In this document: piece by piece, positions 46,868 through 54,548 of the stretch
How positions within the stretch are numbered: the stretch's first letter is position 1
Layout: each line of letters starts with the position of its first letter
DNA from: an uncultured Pseudomonas sp.
GTDB taxonomy: Bacteria > Pseudomonadota > Gammaproteobacteria > Pseudomonadales > Pseudomonadaceae
Length of the DNA stretch: 64,000 nt
Assembly: GCF_946886105.1 (NCBI RefSeq)
Contig: NZ_CAMPHV010000024.1
Coordinates: 7,524 to 71,523 of the forward strand
Direction of reading: 5' to 3'
The notes under the pieces: generated by a model
Told to the model about the DNA's origin: nothing
The model's input: only the letters and a program-made list of their open reading frames with translations
Database searches by the model: none
Translations under genes and position numbers: made by a program

Positions 46868-47278
46868 TCAGAGCAGGTAATCCAATGCCCAGGCGGTTGC
46901 CCCGCCGACCGCTAAGCCGGCGAATAATTCGAGGGGGCTGTGCCCCATTCGTTCACGCAATTTGCTGCAGCCGTCATCCAGGGCGAGGCGATTGAGCGCT
47001 TCGGCCTGACGGCCGATTTGCCGGCGCAGGCTGCCGGCATCCAGCATGACGATAAAGGCCAGGCTTAAAGCGACGCCGAATGCCGGGTGAGCGATGCCCT
47101 GTTTGAGAGCTATCAGACAGGCCATGCCGCCGACGATCGCGCTGTGATTGCTGGGCAAGCCGCCATAGCCGACTAGATCGAAGGCCAGGCGCCTGGCACG
47201 GATGCAATTGATGAGAAATTTACTGCTACCGGCCACCAGCCAGGCGGCGAAAGGCATCAACAGGTAGGACGGATCCAT
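46868..47278 (-). CDS. PAP2-like (DUF212, divergent PAP2) membrane protein, candidate DPPR phosphatase
   Basis: A 136-residue membrane protein, start ATG 47278 (MDPSYLLMPFAAWLVAGSS), 14 bases after the UbiA stop. Motifs GGLPSNHSAIVGGMACLIAL and the downstream RMGHSPLELFAGLAVG are the DUF212/divergent PAP2 signature, whose SxH and GHS-P elements resemble PAP2 phosphatase active sites. In mycobacteria a PAP2-type gene (Rv3807c) follows the UbiA-type enzyme Rv3806c and is proposed to remove the 5-phosphate from decaprenyl-phosphoryl-5-phosphoribose. The same pairing here suggests the same step; direct proof for DUF212 proteins is lacking. Confidence 0.75.
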   Translation of the reverse strand: MDPSYLLMPFAAWLVAGSSKFLINCIRARRLAFDLVGYGGLPSNHSAIVGGMACLIALKQGIAHPAFGVALSLAFIVMLDAGSLRRQIGRQAEALNRLALDDGCSKLRERMGHSPLELFAGLAVGGATAWALDYLL

Positions 47279-47292
47279 GCGCGCTCCCAGGG

Positions 47293-48171
47293 CTAGGTCG
47301 GCCAGAGCGCTATGGCGCAGGCCACGACCCAGAGCACGGCGGTCAACAGTAGCTGCCAGTCCGACAGCAGCGCATCGGTCGGCGATTCGCCTCCGCCTTT
47401 GGCCTCGACGACGAACCAGTAGCGGAACAAGCCGTACAGCACCAGGGGAATAGTGATGACCATTTCCGGGCGGGAGGTGATCACGAACAGGCTGTAGAAC
47501 AGCAATGCGCCTGTCGCCGCCATCTCGGCGTAACGATCGACCAGGCCCGGGGTGTAGTAGCGCAAGACCTCGCGGCTCAGTCTGCCGTTGGTGGCGAGTT
47601 CCTGCCGGCGCTTCACCGCGGCCAGGTACAGGGCCAGGCACAGGGTGGTCACGAACATCCAGGAGGAGACGGGGATCGTCAGAGCCATGGCGCCGGCGTA
47701 GACACGCAAGACGAAGCCAGTGGCAATGGTGAAGATATCGATCACCGGTTTGTGCTTGAGCACGAAGCTGTAGGCCAGATTGACCAGCAGATAGGCCCCG
47801 ATCACCAGAACCACCGCCGGCATGAAGAACCAGGCCGCCAGCAACACCGTATAGAGCGCCAGCAACAGCAGCAGCGCCACGGGAATGGGGACGGCCCCGG
47901 AAGCCAATGGCCGCGTATGCGACTTTTTCGGGTGGCGGCGGTCCTGCTCGATGTCGTGCAAGTCGTTGACGATGTACACCGCCGCCGAACCAAGACAGAA
48001 CAGCACGGTCGCAAGAAGTACCTTCTCTACGGCCTCGGGGTTGAGAAACTCACCCGCGAAGAGCAACGGGCCTAAAACGAACGCATTCTTCACCCACTGA
48101 CGCGGACGCATCAGGGCAATCATTCCTTTTAGCAGTTCCAGAGAGGAGCGCAGCTGTACGGTTGCATGCAT
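47293..48171 (-). CDS. UbiA-family polyprenyl-phosphate phosphoribosyltransferase (DPPR synthase-like)
   Basis: A 292-residue UbiA-fold enzyme with about eight or nine membrane helices, ATG 48171. It begins with the DPPR-synthase signature LMRPRQWVKNAFVLGPLLFAG, has the first Asp-rich motif NDLHDIEQDRRHPKK and a second conserved region YxAVKRRQEL. Together these distinguish the Rv3806c group from ubiquinone-type UbiA. The predicted reaction joins PRPP to a polyprenyl phosphate to give polyprenyl-phosphoryl-5-phosphoribose, the committed step to the D-arabinofuranose donor. It is divergent from the GtrA/DprE1/DprE2 genes with only 30 bases between start codons. Confidence 0.88.
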   Translation of the reverse strand: MHATVQLRSSLELLKGMIALMRPRQWVKNAFVLGPLLFAGEFLNPEAVEKVLLATVLFCLGSAAVYIVNDLHDIEQDRRHPKKSHTRPLASGAVPIPVALLLLLALYTVLLAAWFFMPAVVLVIGAYLLVNLAYSFVLKHKPVIDIFTIATGFVLRVYAGAMALTIPVSSWMFVTTLCLALYLAAVKRRQELATNGRLSREVLRYYTPGLVDRYAEMAATGALLFYSLFVITSRPEMVITIPLVLYGLFRYWFVVEAKGGGESPTDALLSDWQLLLTAVLWVVACAIALWPT

Positions 48172-48201
48172 GCGGTTGGCCTTTCATCCATATGGAATCC
48201 T

Positions 48202-48603
48202 ATGAAAGCGGCCACTAACTATGCACTTTTGGCGATGATCGCCACTTTTTGCAACATCGGCACACAAGATGTCGTCAGTCGTAACTACTGGGGTCCCTAC
48301 AGCCTTTCCTTTTCGATGCTGCTCGGCACCGCTGTCGGCTTGATGGTCAAGTACGTCTTGGATAAGCGCTTCATCTTCAAGTTCAAAGCGCAGAACATCG
48401 CCCACGACAGCAGGACCTTTCTGTTCTATGCGCTGATGGGCGTGGCTACCACGGTAATCTTCTGGGGTTTCGAACTGGCTTTCGCCTACCTGTTCGACGG
48501 CGCCGCGATGCGTTACCTGGGCGGCATCATCGGTCTGGCGATTGGCTACGTGGCCAAGTACGAGCTGGATAGGCGTTTCGTCTTCAATGCGAGGCCGGCC
48601 TGA
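48202..48603 (+). CDS. GtrA-family membrane protein
   Basis: A 133-residue protein with four hydrophobic helices, start ATG 48202 (MKAATNYALLAMIATFCNIG); an ATG at 48166 would overlap the divergent gene. Paired K-Y-x-L-D-(K/R)-R-F-x-F motifs (VKYVLDKRFIFKF and AKYELDRRFVFN) are the GtrA signature. GtrA proteins flip or help translocate polyprenyl-linked sugars. In M. tuberculosis the gene before dprE1 (Rv3789) is also GtrA-like and implicated in handling decaprenyl-phosphoryl-arabinose. The stop codon shares a base with the DprE1-like start (TGATG). Confidence 0.88.
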   Translation: MKAATNYALLAMIATFCNIGTQDVVSRNYWGPYSLSFSMLLGTAVGLMVKYVLDKRFIFKFKAQNIAHDSRTFLFYALMGVATTVIFWGFELAFAYLFDGAAMRYLGGIIGLAIGYVAKYELDRRFVFNARPA

Positions 48604-49904
48604 TGCGCCTGCACGGCTGGGGCCGCTATCCGCAGGTCGAGGCGCAGCAGCTCGCGCCGCTGACGGTGAGTGCCAGCCGCGCGTTGATCGGCGCGCATCG
48701 GTCGCTGCTCGGTCGCGGCATGGGCCGCAGCTACGGCGACAGCGCCCTGCACGACTGCGTGCTGAACACCCGTTATTTGCAGCACCTGCTGGCGTTCGAT
48801 GCGAGCCACGGCTCTTTGCGCTGCCAAGCCGGCGCCACCCTCGATCAGCTCCTGGATTTTCTGGTGCCGCGCGGCTGGTTCCTGCCGGTGACGCCGGGCA
48901 CCCGTTTCGTCACGGTCGGCGGCGCGGTGGCCAGCGATGTGCACGGCAAGAATCATCACCTGCACGGCTGTTTCAGCGAATACGTCGACGAACTGCTGCT
49001 CGGCTTGGGCGATGGCAGCCTGCTGACCTGCTCGCGCAGCGAGCACGCCGAACTGTTCCACGCCACGTGCGGCGGCATGGGCCTGACCGGGTTGATTGTC
49101 GAAGTCGCTTTACGCTTGACGCCGATTCGCAGCGCCTACGTCAACCAGACCACGTTCAAGCTCGCCAACCTGGAAGACGCACTGCAAGGGTTCGAGAGCC
49201 AGCGGCAGCGGACCTATTCCGTGGCCTGGATCGATTGCCTGGCCCGCGGCGCCGAGCTGGGGCGTTCCTTGCTGATGGTCGGCGAGCATGCGCTGGACGG
49301 CCCATTGCAGCTGCCGCGCCAACGCCGCCTCGCCGTGCCCCTGGATATGCCCGCCGCCCTGCTCACTCACGCCTCGATGCAGGCGTTCAACAGCCTGTAT
49401 TACCGGCGCGTGCGTCAGGCCGAAGCCGAGCGGCGAGTCGACTACCGGCGCTTCTTTTATCCGCTCGACGGTATCGGGCAGTGGAACCGGCTGTATGGCA
49501 AGCGAGGCTTTTTGCAGTACCAGTTCGTGATCCCCAAAGCGGCGGGGTTGCAGGGTATGCAAGCGATCCTCAGGCGCATCGCCGACTCGCGCCGCGGCTC
49601 CTTTCTCGCCGTGCTCAAGGTCTTCGGCGAGCAGAACCGCAATCCGCTGTCGTTCCCCCTGGAAGGCTACAGCCTGGCCCTGGACTTCAAGTACGACAGC
49701 GGCTTACTGGCGCTGCTCGACGAGTTGGACGCCCGGGTGCTGGAGCACGGCGGGCGCATCTACCTGAGCAAGGATGCGCGCATGAGCGAACAGACCTTCA
49801 AGCGCAGCTACCCCGGCTGGGAACAGCTGCAAGCGGTCCGCGCGCGCTACGGCGCGCAGGGCAAATTCATCTCCCGACAAGCGCAACGCCTGGGGCTGGA
49901 ATAA
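48603..49904 (+). CDS. dprE1: DprE1-like FAD oxidoreductase (decaprenylphosphoryl-ribose 2'-oxidase)
   Basis: A 433-residue FAD-linked oxidase of the VAO fold. The N-terminal FAD domain has RGMGRSYGDSALHDCVLNT, VTPGTRFVTVGGAVASDVHGKNHHL and CGGMGLTGLIVEVAL. The C-terminal part ends in the same 75 residues that follow the inhibitor cysteine in M. tuberculosis DprE1. The predicted job is oxidation of the ribose 2'-hydroxyl of polyprenyl-phosphoryl-ribose, the first half of epimerisation to arabinose. The residue aligned with Cys387 is Ala359 (GYSLALDF against GWNICVDF) while the catalytic Lys418 is kept as Lys390. It is coupled to GtrA and to the DprE2-like gene. Confidence 0.9.
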   Translation: MRLHGWGRYPQVEAQQLAPLTVSASRALIGAHRSLLGRGMGRSYGDSALHDCVLNTRYLQHLLAFDASHGSLRCQAGATLDQLLDFLVPRGWFLPVTPGTRFVTVGGAVASDVHGKNHHLHGCFSEYVDELLLGLGDGSLLTCSRSEHAELFHATCGGMGLTGLIVEVALRLTPIRSAYVNQTTFKLANLEDALQGFESQRQRTYSVAWIDCLARGAELGRSLLMVGEHALDGPLQLPRQRRLAVPLDMPAALLTHASMQAFNSLYYRRVRQAEAERRVDYRRFFYPLDGIGQWNRLYGKRGFLQYQFVIPKAAGLQGMQAILRRIADSRRGSFLAVLKVFGEQNRNPLSFPLEGYSLALDFKYDSGLLALLDELDARVLEHGGRIYLSKDARMSEQTFKRSYPGWEQLQAVRARYGAQGKFISRQAQRLGLE

Positions 49905-49906
49905 TC

Positions 49907-50644
49907 ATGGGAAAAATCCTGATCATCGGCGCCACCTCGGCGATCGCCGAAGCCACCGCCCGACGCTTCGCCAGCCAGGGCGCCCACCTGTATTTGCTGG
50001 CGCGCAACCAGGAACGGCTGGCGACCCTGGCCCGCGATCTGAGCATCCGCGGCGCCCACAAAGTCGACTATGGCGCTTTCGATGCCACGGCGTTCGATCG
50101 CCACCAGTCGCTGCTGGATGAAGTCATCGCCGAGCTGGGCGGCCTCGACACCGTGCTCATCGCCTACGGCACCCTCAGCGGTCAGAAAGCCTGCGAGAAC
50201 AGCGTGGAGACGACGCTGCGCGAATTGACCGTCAACGCCCTGAGCATCATCGCCCTGCTGACGCTGCTGGCCACTTACTTCGAGACCCGGGGCAAAGGCT
50301 GCATCGCGGTGATCGGCTCGGTGGCGGGCGACCGCGGCCGCCAGTCGAATTATGTCTACGGCACCGCCAAGGGGGCGCTGGGCATCTTCCTGCAGGGGCT
50401 GCGCAATCGTCTGCATAAAAGCGGCGTGCAGGTGCTGACGATCAAGCCCGGCTTCGTCGATACGCCGATGACCGCGGAGCTGCCCAAGGGCCCGCTATGG
50501 GCCAGCGCGGAACAGGTCGCCATGGATATCGAGAAGGCCATCCTGAAGAAGCGCGACCAGCTCTACACGCCTGGGTACTGGCTGCCGATCATGGCGATCA
50601 TCAGACACACGCCGGAGCTCCTGTTCAAACGGCTTTCGCTTTGA
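49907..50644 (+). CDS. dprE2: DprE2-like short-chain reductase (decaprenylphosphoryl-keto-ribose reductase)
   Basis: A 245-residue classical SDR, start ATG 49907, two bases after dprE1. Cofactor loop ILIIGATSAIAEATARRF, catalytic Ser in IGSVAGDRGR and Y-x3-K in YVYGTAKGALGIFLQGLR, and KPGFVDTPMT all match the DprE2 group. It is predicted to reduce the 2'-keto intermediate to polyprenyl-phosphoryl-D-arabinofuranose with NAD(P)H, completing the DprE1/DprE2 epimerase. Order GtrA-DprE1-DprE2 is the mycobacterial one. Confidence 0.9.
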   Translation: MGKILIIGATSAIAEATARRFASQGAHLYLLARNQERLATLARDLSIRGAHKVDYGAFDATAFDRHQSLLDEVIAELGGLDTVLIAYGTLSGQKACENSVETTLRELTVNALSIIALLTLLATYFETRGKGCIAVIGSVAGDRGRQSNYVYGTAKGALGIFLQGLRNRLHKSGVQVLTIKPGFVDTPMTAELPKGPLWASAEQVAMDIEKAILKKRDQLYTPGYWLPIMAIIRHTPELLFKRLSL

Positions 50645-50679
50645 ATCCCACGCATGCCGATGCAGTCACCCAAGCCCCC

Positions 50680-52455
50680 ATGACCTCATCCTTCCCCGTG
50701 TCTGAAAAACTCCATAGCGGCTTCGCGCGCAACAGATACCGCTGGTTCGGCTGGCTGCTCGCGGCGCTGATCGTGACGGTGATCGCCACGCAGGAAACCT
50801 ACAACACCCGCAGCGACCCGCGCGGCACCCTGTTGGTCAGTCAGGCCCTTGCGCAGCACGGCACGCTCAAGCTCGACGCCTACGGCAAGCCCCTGCTGGA
50901 CAGTTATGGCTACGTTATCCAGCACAAGGCCGGCCACTTCTATCACTACTTCCCGCTGGGTACCGCCCTGCTCAGCAGTCCCTTCGTGGCTGTCGCCAAC
51001 GCCTTGGGTTTCGATATGACCCGGGACGAGCACCTTGTGCAGATGGCACTCACCGCACTGGCCGCCCTGCTGATCGCCTTCATCCTCTACCGCACCGCCA
51101 GGCTCTACCTGCCGAGAACGCCGAGCCTGTTGCTGACCGGCTTGTGCTGGTTCGGCAGCTCGCTCGCCAGCACGGTGGGAACCGCGCTGTGGTCGCACGA
51201 CTTCGCCTTGGTTTTTTCCAGTGCGGCGATCTTTCTGCTGCTTAGCCGGCCAGTGCAAACCCCGGGATCGGCAACCCAGGCAGTCGCTCAACAGTCCGTT
51301 AACCGCCGGCCGCGAGAACTGCTGAGACCGCTGCTGATCGGCGCCTGCCTGTTTCTCGCCTATCTCTGCCGGCCGACCCTGGCGCTGCTGGCGCCTTTCC
51401 TGCTGTTGTATTACTTCATTCAGGACAAGAAGTCCTCGCTGTTCGCCGCCCTCACCCTGGGCCTGCTGCTATTGGCTTTCATGGGCTGGAGCATCGGCGA
51501 ATTCGCGCAGATCCTGCCCGACTACTACTTGCCGAAACGCCTCGAAGGCGGCGAATTCGCCACGGCGCTATACGCCAACCTGCTCAGCCCGGCACGGGGC
51601 TTACTGATTTTTTCGCCCTTTATCGCGGTGTCCCTGCTGCTGACCCTGGTATTGGCCGTGCGCAACAAGGCCTTGCTGAGCTTGAGCCTGATCAGCCTGG
51701 CCTGGCCGACCGCCCACCTGCTCTCGATCAGCCAGTTCCCCCATTGGTGGGCTGGCTGGTCGTTCGGCCCGCGGTTGATGGTCGACGCCTTGCCCGGCCT
51801 CTATGTCGGCCTGTTCAGCGCCCTGGGGGCGTTACGGCAAAGGCGCAGGCTGGCCTACGCCGCGCTGCTCGGCAGCGGTCTGCTGGCGATCCATATCAAC
51901 ACCTACCAGGCGCTGTTCAACCCCTATGGCATGCGCTGGAATGTCGAACCGAACGTGGATCTATACCCCGAATACCTCTTCGATTGGCGCTACCCGCAAT
52001 TTCTGCACAACCAGGCCCGGCACGAGCGGCGATTGTCCGAGTTCTATAGCCAACAGCTGCCCAAAATCACGGGGCTGATCAACGTTTCTTACGATTCGGA
52101 GCAGGCGGCGTTCGATGGTTTTTATGAGCTGGAACCGGGCTTTCGTTGGAGCGAAGGGCACGCAGCCAAACTGCATCTCGTACTCGACGAACAAACCCAG
52201 CAGGCGCTACGGGGCGAGATCGAATTGCTGGCAGGCTTTCTCGACAAACAGAGGCTGCTGATCGGGCTGAATGGCGAACAGGTCTATTCCGGCAAGTTCT
52301 ACGGTGGCGAGCGTGAAATCCGTTTCCAGGTTCCTCCCGAACTGTTCCGCACGGGGCTCAACACCTTCACCTTCCAGCTGCCGGACGCGCATAAGCCCGC
52401 TTCCGCGGACCCGAGAATACTGGCGATGGCCTTCCGCAAACTCTCGATTCGCTAA
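50680..52455 (+). CDS. GT-C family membrane glycosyltransferase, candidate arabinofuranosyltransferase
   Basis: About 591 residues, with roughly ten membrane helices in the first ~420 followed by a periplasmic C-terminal domain (about 430-591) that may be a carbohydrate-binding module (VGxNGEQVYSGKF-like). ATG 50680 is the best in-frame start, though a TTG at 50641 overlaps the dprE2 stop; neither has a clear ribosome site. The first periplasmic loop carries ETYNTRSDPRGTLLVSQAL, an Asp-containing motif expected in GT-C enzymes, and FPHWWAGWSFGPRLMVDALP is a conserved later loop. In M. tuberculosis the gene after dprE2 is the GT-C arabinosyltransferase aftA, so transfer of D-Araf is a reasonable guess. 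The acceptor is unknown. Confidence 0.72.
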   Translation: MTSSFPVSEKLHSGFARNRYRWFGWLLAALIVTVIATQETYNTRSDPRGTLLVSQALAQHGTLKLDAYGKPLLDSYGYVIQHKAGHFYHYFPLGTALLSSPFVAVANALGFDMTRDEHLVQMALTALAALLIAFILYRTARLYLPRTPSLLLTGLCWFGSSLASTVGTALWSHDFALVFSSAAIFLLLSRPVQTPGSATQAVAQQSVNRRPRELLRPLLIGACLFLAYLCRPTLALLAPFLLLYYFIQDKKSSLFAALTLGLLLLAFMGWSIGEFAQILPDYYLPKRLEGGEFATALYANLLSPARGLLIFSPFIAVSLLLTLVLAVRNKALLSLSLISLAWPTAHLLSISQFPHWWAGWSFGPRLMVDALPGLYVGLFSALGALRQRRRLAYAALLGSGLLAIHINTYQALFNPYGMRWNVEPNVDLYPEYLFDWRYPQFLHNQARHERRLSEFYSQQLPKITGLINVSYDSEQAAFDGFYELEPGFRWSEGHAAKLHLVLDEQTQQALRGEIELLAGFLDKQRLLIGLNGEQVYSGKFYGGEREIRFQVPPELFRTGLNTFTFQLPDAHKPASADPRILAMAFRKLSIR

Positions 52456-52500
52456 GGCGCCCTGCCCCGTAAAAAACAGCGCATGCCGTTCTACAGGTCA

Positions 52501-53334
52501 CTACCGCCCTCTGAGCCAGTCGAAAGCCCTGACAAGCCCCCACAAGCGGCTGCCGTAGATAGCCGCCAAGCGTGCTTCGGCCCGTTCCATTCGCGCCGTG
52601 ACGCTGTCCAACTGCGCCCGCAAAGCCGCCGCATCTTCGCTGGGGTGGCTGAAGTGATGGCCCTCGCATAGCTGGAAATCATCCAAAAAATTCGGCGGCA
52701 TCGATAGCGGCACGAGCAGGTGGCGGTGTTCCTTGGCCACGTAATAGCGGTTGATGCCGTCGCAGAGGGCGAATTGGTAGTCGGCCGCGAGAATGATCGA
52801 GGCCCATTTCGGGTCGCTGTCGAATGCCGACTCGATCAGGATGATCCAGGGCCGCCAGACCTGGAAATCGAGCCCCCGGAGCACCTGTTCCTCGAAACCT
52901 TCGACATCGATCTTGAGAAAATGAATCGGCACTTCGCGGCCGATATGCTCGGCACAGATGCTGCTCAGCGTGCGGGTTTCGACCGTGCGATGAATGAAGT
53001 CGACACCCCCGGCTCTTTGCCGCTGCGCCACCTCCGCGCTCAGGGTCGAGAACCCGGTTTCCGGCGACTCGAAGAACTCCAGTTGGTCGGCCTTATCGCC
53101 CACCGCCAGGCACAGGTTTATATCCTCGGGGCGCTCGGCGCAGAGCGACTCATGGTAGTGCCGCACCGGTTCGATATTGATCCCGCGCCAGCCGCGTTCG
53201 TACAGCGAGCGGGTCACCGAATCGCGGGTCGGGTGGTTGGCGCCGATGTCGATATAAAAGCCCGGCCCGAACAGTCTCAGGGTGCGCCAGAGCATCACAT
53301 CTTCGAAATTTTGCGCATAGGAAATAAAGGGCAT
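52501..53334 (-). CDS. FkbM-family methyltransferase
   Basis: About 277 residues, start ATG 53334 (MPFISYAQNFEDVMLWRTL) with AGGA upstream; ATGs at 53343 and 53361 are possible. SAM-binding FYIDIGANHPTRDSVTRSLY and GINIEP, then IHFLKIDVEGFEEQVLRGLD, are the FkbM signature. A C-terminal coiled stretch (ALRAQLDSVTARMERAEARLAA) ends in SRLWGLVRAFDWLR, a tail seen on glycan-modifying enzymes. It probably O-methylates a sugar of the surface polysaccharide. It is last in the minus-strand operon and convergent with the GT-C gene. Confidence 0.87.
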   Translation of the reverse strand: MPFISYAQNFEDVMLWRTLRLFGPGFYIDIGANHPTRDSVTRSLYERGWRGINIEPVRHYHESLCAERPEDINLCLAVGDKADQLEFFESPETGFSTLSAEVAQRQRAGGVDFIHRTVETRTLSSICAEHIGREVPIHFLKIDVEGFEEQVLRGLDFQVWRPWIILIESAFDSDPKWASIILAADYQFALCDGINRYYVAKEHRHLLVPLSMPPNFLDDFQLCEGHHFSHPSEDAAALRAQLDSVTARMERAEARLAAIYGSRLWGLVRAFDWLRGR

Positions 53335-53376
53335 GGTCGGCATCCTGGCTGGCTGCGGCATGACTAAAAGCGGTGC

Positions 53377-54534
53377 TCATGGGCCAGGCACCGGCGCGTC
53401 CACCCGGACCTGCGGCGCCGGCTTGGCGAACAGGCGCTGAGCGATTTGCTTGCCGCGCTCGCGCAAGGGGCACTCGATCAGGCGGTAGTTGAGTTCGCTG
53501 AGCACGACGATCAGCACGGCCGCCGTGAGCACGAATGGGTAGAAGAACGAGTCGCCGAAATCGCCCTGCTGCGGGTACAGGCGGTAGTAGATTTCGCGGG
53601 TGAAGAAGAACGCCGGGATATGGATCAGGTAGATGGCGTAGGAGCGCGTGCCGAACCAGATCATCAAGCGTTTGAAGGCGCCATCCGGCCAAAGAAAATT
53701 CTGGTCGTAGGAGGCTATCCAGACCAGCGCCGCCGCCAGCAACGCGATCGCGCCGATGCGCATGGAGAACATTGTCAGTGGTTCGGAGCCAAGGGCGCAC
53801 AGGCACAGCAACAGCACCAGCAGCACCCCGACGCCGAGCCCGCGACGGGCGAGCAAGGCCGGTTGCAAACGGCGATAGGACGGTTGAGCGCTCCACAACG
53901 CGATCAGCACGCCGAGGGCCAGGGCGTCGGTGCGGAACATCATCAGCATCACCGAGCGCGGCGAAAACAGCTGCAGCGCCACCAGGCCGAACAGAACGTA
54001 GGGCAACCAACGGCGACTCAGCAGGATCAGCAAAGGAAACAGCAGGTAGAACTGCTCCTCCAGCGCCAGGCTCCAATAGACGAAGCTGCTGCCGTATTCC
54101 CACTGCATAAAGGCCTGGGCGAAGCGGATATTGGCGACCTGCAGCACAGCGGCGACGCTCGCCTCGAGGTTCGCTTCCAGGCTGCCGAAAACCCCGGAGC
54201 TGTTGAATGTCAGGGTGGCGAGCAGAATCACCAGCAGCCACAGCCAGGCCGACGGCAACAGACGCCAGGCGCGGCGCATCCAGAACGACAAGGTTTCGCG
54301 CCGCGCGGCGGCGCCATCGGGCTGAGCGTGCAGGCGCGGCACCAGGCTGCGGGCGATGACGAAGCCGGATACGGCGAAGAACAGGTCGACGCCGACCCAG
54401 CCGCCGAAATAGCTGTAGAAGCGCGTCAGCGCCGGGGTCGTCCAGCTAATCAGGTTCGATTGGGCGTGGTGCACCACCACCAATAACACGGCGAAGCCGC
54501 GCAACAGCTCGATATCTTCGATCGCGTTCTTCAT
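53377..54534 (-). CDS. Acyltransferase family 3 membrane protein (OafA/YrhL-like)
   Basis: A 385-residue protein with about ten membrane helices, start ATG 54534 behind GGAG. It begins IELLRGFAVLLVVVHHAQSN with the conserved catalytic-type His and continues with YFGGWVGVDLFFAVSGFVIA, SFWMRRAWRLLP and YWSLALEEQFYLLFPLL, all hallmark motifs of acyltransferase 3 (glycan O-acetylation). It lies between methyltransferase genes, 14 bases after the upstream one, so it probably O-acetylates the same polysaccharide. A comparable acyltransferase lies among the extra CPA genes beside rmd in P. aeruginosa. Confidence 0.9.
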   Translation of the reverse strand: MKNAIEDIELLRGFAVLLVVVHHAQSNLISWTTPALTRFYSYFGGWVGVDLFFAVSGFVIARSLVPRLHAQPDGAAARRETLSFWMRRAWRLLPSAWLWLLVILLATLTFNSSGVFGSLEANLEASVAAVLQVANIRFAQAFMQWEYGSSFVYWSLALEEQFYLLFPLLILLSRRWLPYVLFGLVALQLFSPRSVMLMMFRTDALALGVLIALWSAQPSYRRLQPALLARRGLGVGVLLVLLLCLCALGSEPLTMFSMRIGAIALLAAALVWIASYDQNFLWPDGAFKRLMIWFGTRSYAIYLIHIPAFFFTREIYYRLYPQQGDFGDSFFYPFVLTAAVLIVVLSELNYRLIECPLRERGKQIAQRLFAKPAPQVRVDAPVPGP

Positions 54535-54548
54535 GCGCATCGCTCCGC

